A stretch of DNA of 64,000 nt from Nocardioides sp. WS12. Its GTDB lineage: Bacteria; Actinomycetota; Actinomycetes; Propionibacteriales; Nocardioidaceae. The translations under genes were made by a program, and so were the position numbers. Position 1 is the stretch's first letter; each line of letters begins with the position of its first letter. The stretch lies in contig NZ_CP053928.1 in the NCBI RefSeq assembly GCF_014108865.1, forward strand, positions 3,782,001 through 3,846,000, in the 5' to 3' direction. The notes under the pieces are model-generated. The model had not been told where the DNA came from. It did not search any database and was given only the letters and a program-made list of their open reading frames with translations. This document shows, piece by piece, positions 27,424 to 36,107 of the stretch.

Positions 27424-28073
27424 TCGCCACGGAGACCACCCTCAGCACCCAGTTGTACGACGTCATCGAGCGTCGTCGCGACGTGCGCGCCGAGTTCACC
27501 GGTGAGCCGGTCGACGAGGACACGCTGCTGCGCGTCCTCGGTGCCGCACACCGTGCCCCGAGCGTCGGCATGAGCCAGCCGTGGGACTTCGTCGTCGTGC
27601 GGGATGCGGGACTTCGTCGTACCTTCCGCGACCACGTCGCCACCGAGCGGGACACGTTCGCCGCGTCGCTGCCTCCGGAGCGTCGTACGACCTTCGACAA
27701 GATCAAGGTCGAGGGCATCTGCGAGTCCTCGATGGGCATCGTCGTCACCCACGACCAGAGTCGGGGCGGTACGCACGTCCTCGGTCGGCACGCGATCGCC
27801 GATGCCGGCCTGTTCTCGTCCGTCCTCGCGATCCAGAACCTGTGGCTCGCGGCCACCGCCGAAGGTCTCGGCCTCGGCTGGGTGTCGTTCTACCGCGAGG
27901 CCTGGCTGCAGGAACTGCTCGGGATCCCCGCGCACATCCGCCCGATCGCGTGGCTGTGCCTCGGCACCGTGAGCCACCTCGAAACCGTTCCCGACCTCGA
28001 ACGGCACGGATGGCGCAACCGCCGTCCGCTCGCCGACGCCATCCACGACAACACCTGGAGCGACCGTGCCTGA
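27420..28073 (+). CDS. bluB: 5,6-dimethylbenzimidazole synthase
   Basis: Nitroreductase-fold enzyme that destroys reduced FMN with O2 to release 5,6-dimethylbenzimidazole, the lower ligand base of cobalamin. BluB signatures are ERRRDVRAEF near the N-terminus, APSVGMSQPWDFV and GWVSFYREAWL. 217 residues from GTG 27420, which overlaps the chelatase stop by 4 bp (GTGA) and has GGAG upstream. An in-frame TTG 9 bp earlier is less likely. Confidence 0.95.
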   Translation: MIATETTLSTQLYDVIERRRDVRAEFTGEPVDEDTLLRVLGAAHRAPSVGMSQPWDFVVVRDAGLRRTFRDHVATERDTFAASLPPERRTTFDKIKVEGICESSMGIVVTHDQSRGGTHVLGRHAIADAGLFSSVLAIQNLWLAATAEGLGLGWVSFYREAWLQELLGIPAHIRPIAWLCLGTVSHLETVPDLERHGWRNRRPLADAIHDNTWSDRA

Positions 28074-28680
28074 AGGCCAGCCACTCGTCATCCCCGACGA
28101 CGGACTCACCACCCGCCAGCGCCGCAACCGGCCGCTGGTGATGGTGCACACCGGCGACGGCAAGGGGAAGTCCACCGCCGCCTTCGGCCTCGCGATCCGC
28201 TCGTGGAACCAGGGCTGGAACGTCGGCGTCTTCCAGTTCGTGAAGTCGGCTAAGTGGCGCATCGGCGAGCAGACCGTGCTCGAACGTCTCGGCACCCTCC
28301 ACGAGGAGACCGGCGAGGGCGGCCCCGTCGCCTGGCACAAGATGGGTTCGGGCTGGTCCTGGTCCCGCAAGGAAGGCACCGCCGAGGACCACGCCGCCGA
28401 CGCCGTCGAGGGCTGGGCCGAGATCAAGCGGGCGCTTGCCGAGGAACGCCATGATCTCTACGTGCTCGACGAGTTCACCTACCCGATCAACTGGGGCTGG
28501 GTCGACATCGACGACGTCACCGACACGCTGGCCAACCGTCCGGGACGGCAGTACGTCGTCATCACCGGCCGCCGCGCGGACCCCAAGCTGATCGAGGTCG
28601 CCGACCTGGTCACCGAGATGACCAAGATCAAGCACCCGATGGACGCAGGCCAGAAGGGCCAGCGAGGCATCGAGTGGTAG
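28066..28680 (+). CDS. cobO: cob(I)yrinic acid a,c-diamide adenosyltransferase
   Basis: Transfers the adenosyl group of ATP to Co(I) corrinoid. The CobO/BtuR-type P-loop GDGKGKST lies at residues 30-37 and VLDEFTYPINWGW is the Walker B region. 204 residues from GTG 28066, overlapping the bluB stop by 8 bp. It is followed 4 bp later by cobB. Confidence 0.95.
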   Translation: MPEGQPLVIPDDGLTTRQRRNRPLVMVHTGDGKGKSTAAFGLAIRSWNQGWNVGVFQFVKSAKWRIGEQTVLERLGTLHEETGEGGPVAWHKMGSGWSWSRKEGTAEDHAADAVEGWAEIKRALAEERHDLYVLDEFTYPINWGWVDIDDVTDTLANRPGRQYVVITGRRADPKLIEVADLVTEMTKIKHPMDAGQKGQRGIEW

Positions 28681-28684
28681 CGCG

Positions 28685-30100
28685 GTGATCGAGCCTGTCG
28701 AGATTCCGCGCATCGTCGTCGCTGCCCCGGCCACCGGTCAGGGCAAGACGACGGTTGCCACGGGACTGATGGCCGCACTGGTGCGCGCCGGGCATGTCGT
28801 GAGCGGCCACAAGGTCGGCCCCGACTACATCGACCCCGGCTACCACGCCCTCGCGTGTGGCCGGCCCGGTCGCAACCTCGACCCGCACCTCGTCGGCGAA
28901 TCGCTCGTCGCTCCGCTGTTGCTGCACGGGGCCGCTGTGCCGGTCCCGGCGGACGTCGCAGTCATCGAAGGCGTGATGGGCCTGTACGACGGCCGGATCG
29001 GCGGCGACGGCTTCTCCTCGACCGCCCACGTGGCCCGGCTGACCCGCACCCCGGTCGTGCTCGTCGTCGACATCTCGAAGTCGTCGCGGTCCATTGGCGC
29101 GGTCGTCCACGGCATGGCGACGTGGGATCCGACCATCGAGATTGCAGGCGTGATTCTCAACCAGGCGGGATCCGCAAGGCATGCTGAGGAGGTGCGTTCC
29201 TCGATCTCGGTGCCCGTGCTGGGGGTGATCCCCCGCAACCCCGACATCGCCACGCCCTCCCGCCACCTCGGCCTGGTGACGGCTGCCGAGCGCGGTGAGT
29301 CGGCCGACGTGGTTGCGCGACTGGCCGAGGTCGTGACCGAGCACGTCGACCTGGAAGCGGTCCTGGAGATCGCCCGGTCCGCCCCGCCGATCGACGCGGT
29401 CGCCTGGTCCCCGTCGGTGGTTGAGGTGCGAGCGCCAGCGAGCCCGTCGGTGGTTGAGGTGCGAGCGCCAGCGAGCCTCGAAACCCCCGCGCGCCGCCCC
29501 GTCGTCGCCGTCGCCGCCGGCCGCGCCTTCACCTTCCAGTACGCCGAGACCTCCGAACTCCTCGAAGCCGCCGGCTGCGAGGTCGTCCCGTTCGACCCGG
29601 CCCTCGACTCGACCCTTCCGGCCGGCACCGCCGGCCTGTACCTCGGCGGCGGCTTCCCCGAGGTCCACGCGAAGGACCTGACCGACAACGCAGCCCTGCG
29701 GGAGGAGATCCGCGCGGCCGTGGCCGACGGCCTGCCGACGGTCGCGGAGTGCGCCGGTCTGCTGTACCTCTGCCGCACGCTCGACGACGTCCCGATGGCC
29801 GGTGTCATCGATGCCGACGCCGCCATGAACGAGCGACTGACCCTTCGCTACCCGGTCGCGACCGGAGTCGCCGACACCTTGCTGACCCGCGCGGGTGAGC
29901 AGGTCACCGGACACGAGTTCCACCGCACCCAGGTCGCGCCGACATCCGGTGCCACCCCCGCGTGGGAGGTCGACGGCGAACAGGTCGGCTTCGCGTCGGA
30001 CACCCTGCACGCGTCGTACCTGCACACCCACTGGGCGGGACATCCCCAGCTCGCCGCACGCTTCGCGGCCGCCGTACACGACAGGCACGCGCGTGGATGA
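28685..30100 (+). CDS. cobB: cobyrinic (hydrogenobyrinic) acid a,c-diamide synthase
   Basis: ATP- and glutamine-dependent amidation of side chains a and c. The N-terminal dethiobiotin-synthetase-like domain has ATGQGKTT (16-23) and KVGPDYIDPGYH. The C-terminal class-I glutamine amidotransferase has LYLGGGFPE and nucleophile Cys356 in VAECAGLLYL. Between them (residues 244-267) lies VVEVRAPAS twice followed by LET, encoded by two copies of the palindromic element. GTG 28685. 471 residues, within the family range. Confidence 0.95.
   Translation: MIEPVEIPRIVVAAPATGQGKTTVATGLMAALVRAGHVVSGHKVGPDYIDPGYHALACGRPGRNLDPHLVGESLVAPLLLHGAAVPVPADVAVIEGVMGLYDGRIGGDGFSSTAHVARLTRTPVVLVVDISKSSRSIGAVVHGMATWDPTIEIAGVILNQAGSARHAEEVRSSISVPVLGVIPRNPDIATPSRHLGLVTAAERGESADVVARLAEVVTEHVDLEAVLEIARSAPPIDAVAWSPSVVEVRAPASPSVVEVRAPASLETPARRPVVAVAAGRAFTFQYAETSELLEAAGCEVVPFDPALDSTLPAGTAGLYLGGGFPEVHAKDLTDNAALREEIRAAVADGLPTVAECAGLLYLCRTLDDVPMAGVIDADAAMNERLTLRYPVATGVADTLLTRAGEQVTGHEFHRTQVAPTSGATPAWEVDGEQVGFASDTLHASYLHTHWAGHPQLAARFAAAVHDRHARG
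29416..29485 (+). repeat. palindromic element, tandem pair in the cobB linker
   Basis: First unit 29416-29444 lacks the right arm; second unit 29449-29485 is complete, with left arm GGTGGTTGAGGTGCGAGC and right arm GCGAGCCTCGAAACC. Start-to-start distance 33 bp (11 codons), in frame with cobB. Confidence 0.92.
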
Positions 30101-31091
30101 CCCGCTGCGCCACCACGGCGACTCCGAGGCCCGCGAGGCCGCGCTCGACTTCGCGGTCAATGTGTATCCGGGGCCGCGCCCGGACTGGCTCGACACTGCC
30201 CTGCGGGCCTCGCTCGACGAGGTCGGCGTCTACCCCAGCGCCGAGAAGGCCCAGCGTGCCGTCGCCGCCCACCACCGGCGTCCGTTCGACAACGTCCTGG
30301 TGACGGCGGGCGCGGCCGAGGCGTTCACCCTCATCGCGCGGCTGCGGCCGTGGAGTCGACCCGTCGTCGTGCACCCGCAGTTCACCGAGCCGCACGCGGC
30401 ACTGGAGCAGGCCGGCCACCGGGTCCGGTCCGTCGTCCTCCCCCCGCCTTTCGCGCTCAACCCCGAACTCATCCCCGACGACGCCGACCTCGTCATCATC
30501 GGCAACCCGACGAATCCCACGGGCGCCCTCCACCCCGCCGAGGTGATCCGCTCGCTGCTCAAGCCGGGCCGGGTCGTCGTGGTCGACGAGGCATTCATGG
30601 ACTGCGACCCGGACGAGTCCGAGTCACTGGCCGGTCTCCGCGTCGCCGGGCTCGTCGTGATCCGCTCCCTCACCAAGCACTGGGGCATCCCCGGCATCCG
30701 CGCCGGCTACCTCGTCGGCGACGCGATGGTCGTCGCCGGCCTCGCCCTGAACCAGGCCCCCTGGTCCGTCGGTACGACGGCCGCAGCCGCCGTCCTCGCC
30801 TGCACCTCCCCCGAGGCCGTCACCGAGGGCCGCCGTCGGGCAGAAGAGATCCGCGACTGGCGCGAGCACCTCGAGAAGGGCCTCGCCGACCTCGGCGTCC
30901 ACCACCTCCCGTCGACCGCATCCTTCGTCCTGGCGCAGGTCGGCGACGGCGTCCACGCACGCCTCCGCACCGCCGGGATCGCCGTACGACGGGCCGACAC
31001 CTTCCCCGGTCTGGACGACTCCTGGGTCCGCATCGCCGTCCGCCCCGAAGACGTCACCGACCAACTCCTCACCGCTCTCGCCGGCCTCTGA
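30093..31091 (+). CDS. cobC: threonine-phosphate decarboxylase-type aminotransferase (CobC of the Pseudomonas naming)
   Basis: PLP-dependent fold-type I enzyme of the histidinol-phosphate aminotransferase group. In cobalamin synthesis this family makes (R)-1-aminopropan-2-ol phosphate from threonine phosphate. It has GNPTNPTGALHP, VVDEAFMDCDP and the PLP lysine Lys195 in SLTKHWGIPGIRAGYL. 332 residues from GTG 30093, overlapping cobB by 8 bp. It is the last gene of the operon that starts at cobG. Position and motifs support the role; HisC function is possible but less likely. Confidence 0.9.
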   Translation: MDDPLRHHGDSEAREAALDFAVNVYPGPRPDWLDTALRASLDEVGVYPSAEKAQRAVAAHHRRPFDNVLVTAGAAEAFTLIARLRPWSRPVVVHPQFTEPHAALEQAGHRVRSVVLPPPFALNPELIPDDADLVIIGNPTNPTGALHPAEVIRSLLKPGRVVVVDEAFMDCDPDESESLAGLRVAGLVVIRSLTKHWGIPGIRAGYLVGDAMVVAGLALNQAPWSVGTTAAAAVLACTSPEAVTEGRRRAEEIRDWREHLEKGLADLGVHHLPSTASFVLAQVGDGVHARLRTAGIAVRRADTFPGLDDSWVRIAVRPEDVTDQLLTALAGL

Positions 31092-31149
31092 TCCGACCGG
31101 GCGCAGAGGTCGAGGAGGTCGCTCTGCGACCGTCTCGAGACGCCGCCCC

Positions 31150-31253
31150 GGTGGTTGAGGTGCGAGCGAAATCTGGCGAGCCCGGTGGTTGAGGTGCGAG
31201 CGAAATCTGGCGAGCCCGGTGGTTGAGGTGCGAGCGAAGCGAGCCTCGAAACC
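31150..31253 (+). repeat. intergenic tandem array of palindromic elements
   Basis: Three units: 31150-31182 and 31184-31216, identical, each lacking the right arm and carrying an AAATCTG spacer, then the complete unit 31218-31253. Period 34 bp. It lies just after the cob operon and could act as its terminator. The rest of 31092-31360 holds no gene I can see. Confidence 0.92.
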
Positions 31254-31360
31254 CCCGGCCCTGACCACCAACTCTCCACAGGCTTGGTGGGGACTTTCCC
31301 CTGTCCACAGGCGGGTTTCCGCCGCTTCGCGATGTCGGAGGTCGGTGATCTAATGCATGT

Positions 31361-32818
31361 ATGGATCTCGGAACCGACACCCGCTCTGACCGGGCCTTGT
31401 TGTCGGATCTCAGCAACGGCGTCAAGGTCCGCCAAGCTGCGCTGGTCAAGGAATGGATCGACATCGCGACCTGGGCCAGGCGCAACATCGTCACCAGCCC
31501 CGAGCAAGCCGCGACCATCGTCGACGGCGTCATCGACACCGGCGTCCCCATCGCCGGCGCCGGTGCACCGCTCGTGTCCGAGTTCAACCTGATGGAACTC
31601 ATCGCCTTGCTCGGCCGCTCACCCGACGGTGGACGTGGGTACGTCGGGCGGATCATCGAGTGCGCCTGGCGCCTCCCCGGCATCTACGCGGCAGTGGTCG
31701 AAGGCAAGTTGGAGCCCTGGCGGGCCGAACGCATCGCCGACCTCACCCGGCCCCTCAACGCCGAAGCGGCTGCCTTCGTGGACCGCCAACTCGCTGCCGT
31801 CGGCGGCGTCGGCTGGGCTCAACTCGAACGCCTCGTCACCGAAGCGGTGATCCGGTTCGACCCCGAACGCGCCGAAGCCGAGCGCCAGGCCGCCGCCGAT
31901 GCCCGCCGGGTCGACGTCGGTGAGGTCGACGCGAACGGGCAGGTCGAGTCCCACTCGGTTCTGGATGCCGCGGATGCTCATGACTTCGATCTCGCGTTGT
32001 CGCGTCGAGCCAAGATCCGCGGGCAGCTCGGCGACACCGACTCCTTCGACGTCCGCCGCTCCAAGTCCGTTGGCGACATGGCCCGCCAAGACCTGTCTCT
32101 GGACCTGCTGTTCGCCGACGAAGAGACCGGTGAAGTCGTGGCCGAGTCACCCGGCCGCAAGGTCGAGCTGAGCGTCCACATCACCGACACCGCCGTGACC
32201 TCTGACGATGAGGACAACCCGTTCGCGAACCCCGTCGGCCGCTGGGACCAAGGCCGCACCCCGATCTCCATCGCGCAGATCAAGGAATGGCTCCGCGCCC
32301 GCGACACCACGATCATCGTCCGCCCGGTGATCGACCTTTCTGATTGCGTCCCCGTCGATTCCTACGAGATCCCCGACCGCATCCGCAGACGGGTCGAGCT
32401 CCGGGATCACACATGCAGGTTCCCCTGGTGCAGCCGGCCAGCGGCGAAGTGCGATCTCGATCATGTGGTCCCGCACAACAAGGGCGGCCCGACCTGCACC
32501 TGCAACCTCGCCCCCGGATGCCGACGACATCACCGCGCCAAAACCTTCAGCAACTGGCGCTACACGGTGATCCTGCCCGGGCATTACCTGTGGATCAGCC
32601 CGAAAGGCCACCACTTCCTCGTCGGACCCGACGGCACCCGCGCACTCGACCCACCCCCTCGTCGACCCCGACGAATAACTCCCCCGCCCCCGCACCCCGC
32701 CCACCAGCGGGGCCAGTGGCATGCCCGCTCATGGCTCCAGAGTCGGGCGGTCCGGGATCCGGCGAGACCGTTCAGCGAGGCGACGCGGACATCGTGTGGT
32801 CGTGCATTCACTGGGTGA
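31361..32818 (+). CDS. DUF222 / 13E12-type protein with HNH nuclease domain (485 aa)
   Basis: Large helical DUF222 region (about 1-330), then a C-terminal HNH motif (about 350-395) with CRFPWC, CDLDHVVPH and a CxC...C zinc knuckle, ending in a Pro/Arg-rich tail. This family is present in many copies in actinobacterial genomes and is suspected to be mobile or repetitive. The biological role is unknown. ATG 31361 gives a normal N-terminus, with no good ribosome site. It lies about 110 bp after the longest palindromic-element array. Confidence 0.85.
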   Translation: MDLGTDTRSDRALLSDLSNGVKVRQAALVKEWIDIATWARRNIVTSPEQAATIVDGVIDTGVPIAGAGAPLVSEFNLMELIALLGRSPDGGRGYVGRIIECAWRLPGIYAAVVEGKLEPWRAERIADLTRPLNAEAAAFVDRQLAAVGGVGWAQLERLVTEAVIRFDPERAEAERQAAADARRVDVGEVDANGQVESHSVLDAADAHDFDLALSRRAKIRGQLGDTDSFDVRRSKSVGDMARQDLSLDLLFADEETGEVVAESPGRKVELSVHITDTAVTSDDEDNPFANPVGRWDQGRTPISIAQIKEWLRARDTTIIVRPVIDLSDCVPVDSYEIPDRIRRRVELRDHTCRFPWCSRPAAKCDLDHVVPHNKGGPTCTCNLAPGCRRHHRAKTFSNWRYTVILPGHYLWISPKGHHFLVGPDGTRALDPPPRRPRRITPPPPHPAHQRGQWHARSWLQSRAVRDPARPFSEATRTSCGRAFTG

Positions 32819-32832
32819 ACGCCAGACCACAC
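32794..32832 (+). terminator. nested hairpin at the end of the HNH gene
   Basis: Outer stem GTGTGGTC (32794-32801) pairs with GACCACAC (32825-32832). Inner stem TTCAC (32807-32811) pairs with GTGAA (32815-32819). The stop codon lies in the inner stem. No U-run follows, so a terminator role is only a guess. 32833-32948 has nothing recognisable. Confidence 0.4.
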
Positions 32833-32948
32833 AATCATTGGGACCAGCGATCAGAGATCGCCCGCTACTGCCGCCAGTCGGGCAAAGCGTCGGAGTTCGC
32901 TCATGCCGCGACCCGCTCGGTCGTGCCGATCAGCGGTCGCCCCCTGTC

Positions 32949-33299
32949 TCAGCGGAGCTCGCGAGCGGCCTTCACTTCTCGACGAACCTCGTCGGTGTCG
33001 AAGACGTATTTGACCTTGAACTCGACGAGGCCGAGTTCGGTCTGCAGATCCTGGCTGAGCGCGTATCCACGCCGATCGTGATCCAGGTGATTGAAACCCA
33101 TCCCATAGCCGATCGACGCCGTGTACTCGTCGACCCAGGCGCGGATGCGGTCGCGGAGCGCAGGCGTGATCGGAAGAAGATCTTCCGGCTCGCGCTCCGA
33201 CACGAAGAGGTATTCGAACTTGGAGCCTGGGTAGTCCTGACCCGAATCGAGCCAGAGAGCCACTCCACTTACGTCGTCGGTCATGAGCCGAATCGTCAT
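32949..33299 (-). CDS. hypothetical protein (116 aa)
   Basis: Not confidently recognised. A compact soluble protein with an N-terminal beta-rich part, LRDRIRAWVDEYT (a helix near 50-62), DHDRRGYALSQDLQTELG and an acidic/basic C-terminal helix. Proteins with this look occur singly in actinobacteria. No cysteines or membrane segments. The start at ATG 33299 is a weak choice, because ATG 33284 (MTDDVSG) also fits. Base composition appears less GC-rich than the cob genes. Confidence 0.6.
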   Translation of the reverse strand: MTIRLMTDDVSGVALWLDSGQDYPGSKFEYLFVSEREPEDLLPITPALRDRIRAWVDEYTASIGYGMGFNHLDHDRRGYALSQDLQTELGLVEFKVKYVFDTDEVRREVKAARELR

Positions 33300-33405
33300 T
33301 CGATCATCGCGCACATGGTGATGCTTGCACGCCCTGAGGTGAGCGCCCATGGCGCAACCCGGGCGCTCGTGCCGAGAATCGGGCGCTTCGTGGTTCCATC
33401 GGCGA

Positions 33406-34119
33406 ATGACCAATTGGGAGGAGCTTCGCGATGCCTACGGCTCCGCTGAGCTCGTTCCGGCGCTGCTTGCTGCTGCGGAGGAATCTGGCGTCGTGTTCGG
33501 GCCGGCGTGGGATGACGTGTGGAGTCACCTGTGCCACCAAGGAACGGTGTACAGCGCGAGCTATGCGGCGGTCCCGCTTCTAGCTGACATGTGTTCGCGG
33601 CTCCCGGTTCGCGGCTACATGCCAGGACTCCAGTTGGCTGGCTCGATCCTCGCTTCCACAGACGGCCCAGGAGACCCGACGGAGGTGCGCGCGTCGTTCG
33701 CCGCCGAGATCTCTCAACTGCGGGACATCGCGGAAGCCGCTTTGCCGCTGGCGGAGAGCGACACCGAGTTCATCTACGCACTTGAAGCGCTGGCGGCCTT
33801 CGAGGACTTGGGCGTTTGGCAGCAGACGCTCAACTACCTCGCAGACGGCGAAGCGCCCCTCACCTGCAACCAGTGCGGAGACGAGTTACTCGTTCAGTTG
33901 GATGACGTCCCACCCAAGGTTGCGACCTGGCACGCAGCCGATGGAAAGCGAGACGTCGTGGCCATCGAGGCGCCCGCCGGGACGCCTGAGGCTCGGCTCT
34001 GGAGCCTCGCCACCATCCACGACCGGGCGGCGGTGGCCGAGAGCCTTCGCTTCTGCTTCGGCTCATCGAACTGCCCTGCATGCGGCGCCCAGTTGAACAT
34101 CGCTGAAGTCTTCGCGTGA
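33406..34119 (+). CDS. hypothetical protein with two CxxC zinc motifs (237 aa)
   Basis: Starts MTNWEELRDAYGSAE and contains WSHLCHQGTVYSASYAAVPLL (about residues 43-63), a pattern I associate with HEAT-like helical proteins of Streptomyces and relatives found near polymorphic-toxin immunity genes. That association is from memory and weak. CNQC (about 155) and CPAC (about 226) can form a zinc site. Start ATG 33406, with no clear ribosome site. Function unknown. Confidence 0.6.
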   Translation: MTNWEELRDAYGSAELVPALLAAAEESGVVFGPAWDDVWSHLCHQGTVYSASYAAVPLLADMCSRLPVRGYMPGLQLAGSILASTDGPGDPTEVRASFAAEISQLRDIAEAALPLAESDTEFIYALEALAAFEDLGVWQQTLNYLADGEAPLTCNQCGDELLVQLDDVPPKVATWHAADGKRDVVAIEAPAGTPEARLWSLATIHDRAAVAESLRFCFGSSNCPACGAQLNIAEVFA

Positions 34120-34215
34120 TTCGCTCTGTCATTCCGCAGACAGCGCTCGAACCTGCCGAGGAGCGCGGTTCACCGACACCTCGATCACGATGTGGTGTCG
34201 ACGCCTGCCAACGTG

Positions 34216-34809
34216 ATGACCATCGGGCACGCTGCTCAGGTGAGTATTCGTGGATGGGATCCACCCGCGGCGCCGCAACTCCGTCCCAGTCCAGAGCCGA
34301 CCCCGTCTCGAGCGCTGCCCATCGCCATCGCCCTGACAGTTGCTCTGCTGCTCGGCAGCGCCGTCGTCGCGGCGATGGCGTTCTATCACTACGCCAGCAC
34401 CGACCATCTCGGCGTGCTCGACGACCCCGACGTAGTAGAGGCAATCGACATCGCATGCAGTCGAATGGAGGAGTCTGTTCGCGCATCAGCCCCGCTGCCG
34501 AACGACTCAGCAACCGCCGTCGCCGCAGCGATGCGCAACCAGAACACTGCGATCACCGCGATGATCGGCGACATCCGGTCGATCGGAACCGACAAGCTGG
34601 CGGGCGACCATCCGGCCGAGGCCTGGCTCGCCGACTGGGAGATCCTGATTGACCTGCGCGAGGCCTACGCTGACGCGCTGACACGGGGCGAACGTCCGGT
34701 CTTGACCGTCCCAATGACTGACGGCCTCCCCATCACGACTCGCATGGATGACGCGGCCGATTGCCGGGTGGCAGCAGCTCTGGCAAAACCGCCGCTTCCA
34801 CGCTCGTGA
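34216..34809 (+). CDS. single-pass membrane protein, unknown function (about 197 aa)
   Basis: Pro-rich N-terminus, one strong transmembrane helix (about residues 33-57, IAIALTVALLLGSAVVAAMA) and an extracytoplasmic domain with two cysteines, SCRMEE-like IACSRMEE and AADCRVAAAL, that could pair. Similar architectures are common as anchored lipoprotein-like proteins in actinobacteria. GTG 34192 and ATG 34216 are both possible starts; I chose the ATG. No family recognised. Confidence 0.55.
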   Translation: MTIGHAAQVSIRGWDPPAAPQLRPSPEPTPSRALPIAIALTVALLLGSAVVAAMAFYHYASTDHLGVLDDPDVVEAIDIACSRMEESVRASAPLPNDSATAVAAAMRNQNTAITAMIGDIRSIGTDKLAGDHPAEAWLADWEILIDLREAYADALTRGERPVLTVPMTDGLPITTRMDDAADCRVAAALAKPPLPRS

Positions 34810-34843
34810 TGGCGGGACCCTGAGCTTCCGACACAATCGTGTG

Positions 34844-35365
34844 ATGTCGACGGAACTCAGCTACGACGCCGTGGGGCACACCCACGTAGCCGACGACAAC
34901 TGGGCTTCCACGCCAGCGGGCTACCGCCGCTACGAGAAGTCGACGCACCTCGGGGACGGCGAGCAGTTGTGGCTTGAGGCGTCGACGGCGGTGCTGCGGT
35001 GGTCGGTCAAGACACGCAGCGGCTTCGCGGTCCTGTCCGAGCCGGGTGAGGAGCTGCGCGTCCGGGAGAGCCAGGACCGCACACTGGTCGCGTCCCTCGG
35101 ACCGTTCGAACTGCGGGAGCCCGTCACAGTGGTCGCGGTCATTGATGATGCGAACCGTTGTGGATTCGCGTACGGGACCCGCGACGGACATCCGGTCTCA
35201 GGCGAGGAGGCGTTCATCGTCCACCGCACACCGGACGGCGCTGTCTGGCTGACGCTGCGTTCCCTGACGCGTCCGGCGCGCGGGACCTGGCGCCTCGCCT
35301 TTCCAGCCGCGCTCGTCGCTCAGCGGTGGTACCGCTTCCGCTACGCGCGGGCTCTCCGCACCTGA
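34844..35365 (+). CDS. DUF1990 family protein (173 aa)
   Basis: UPF0548/DUF1990. The conserved FAYGTRDGHPVSGEEAFIVHR (about 105-125) matches the family's GTLxGHPExGEE motif, and the C-terminal PAALVAQRWYRFRYARAL is also characteristic. Function of the family is unknown. ATG 34844, with a weak CACAAT 6 nt upstream that may be a leaderless -10. Confidence 0.8.
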   Translation: MSTELSYDAVGHTHVADDNWASTPAGYRRYEKSTHLGDGEQLWLEASTAVLRWSVKTRSGFAVLSEPGEELRVRESQDRTLVASLGPFELREPVTVVAVIDDANRCGFAYGTRDGHPVSGEEAFIVHRTPDGAVWLTLRSLTRPARGTWRLAFPAALVAQRWYRFRYARALRT

Positions 35366-35371
35366 CCCGCG

Positions 35372-36046
35372 CTACGCCCCGCCCGCACCCACCGACGACG
35401 CAATCACGGCAGCGGTGACAGCCGCAGTGACGGCGGCGTGTGTGGCAGCGACGGCGGCCTTGCCCGCCGTACCGGCCCACTCCCCCTTGGCAATGACCTT
35501 GGCGCGCTTGACTGCCGCGGAGCGCTCGGGTCGTGGGGCGATGCGCTTGATCGCGTTGCCTGCCCACAACAGTCCGATCAACGGCCCGGTGGTGTCGTCC
35601 GGTTCTGCGTCGCCCAGGAGCACACCCATCACCCTCGCAACGAGTGCATCGCGCCGGGCGGAGTCGACGACGTCGTACCGGACGACGGGCACCAGACCGA
35701 GCACCCTCTCGCGGCGCGGCGCCAGAGCACCTTCGGCCACCAACTGCTCGAACACCAGCGCGCGCGTGCCCTTGCCGATCCGAGGCACCAGCGAGGCTGG
35801 TTTGTGATCGCGGTCGGGCTTGATCCGCGACAACGCACGGTCGAGCGCGGCGTCGCCCAACGGAGCGTCGCCAACCAAACGGACACGAGCCTTCCTGCCC
35901 TCGCCCGCCACGTCACAGCGCTCCGCGAGCACCAGGTCGACCAACGCGGCGCCGCCCGTCACCGGCTCCGACTCGGTGGAGCCGAGCAGGCTCTTGCCGG
36001 TCGCGGGATCGATCGAGATCAACGTCAGATCAGCGGCAACGCCCAT
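35372..36046 (-). CDS. GPP34 (GOLPH3-like) family protein (224 aa)
   Basis: Bacterial relative of Golgi phosphoprotein 3, a phosphoinositide-binding fold. LTLISIDPATGKSLL at the N-terminus, LVDLVLAERCDV and LVFEQLVAEGAL/VPVVRYDV are family-like. In actinobacteria the function is unknown. ATG 36046 is preceded by TATCGT 6 nt upstream, a clear leaderless arrangement. The C-terminal Ala/Val-rich stretch may touch the membrane. It converges with DUF1990, with 6 bp between stops. Confidence 0.8.
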   Translation of the reverse strand: MGVAADLTLISIDPATGKSLLGSTESEPVTGGAALVDLVLAERCDVAGEGRKARVRLVGDAPLGDAALDRALSRIKPDRDHKPASLVPRIGKGTRALVFEQLVAEGALAPRRERVLGLVPVVRYDVVDSARRDALVARVMGVLLGDAEPDDTTGPLIGLLWAGNAIKRIAPRPERSAAVKRAKVIAKGEWAGTAGKAAVAATHAAVTAAVTAAVIASSVGAGGA

Positions 36047-36052
36047 GCTGTG

Positions 36053-36058
36053 ACGATA
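36053..36058 (-). promoter_or_regulatory. -10 element, leaderless GPP34 gene
   Basis: TATCGT on the minus strand, 6 nt upstream of ATG 36046. Confidence 0.55.
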
Positions 36059-36107
36059 GTCGCGGTCCGGGCGGCGGTACCCCTGTCCGTGGCGGCGCAG
36101 GATGCCC

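Noticed and set aside
31150..31253. Repeat array as a CRISPR
   Set aside because: Units are nearly contiguous, with only 1-4 nt between them and no unique spacers, and no cas genes are in the window.
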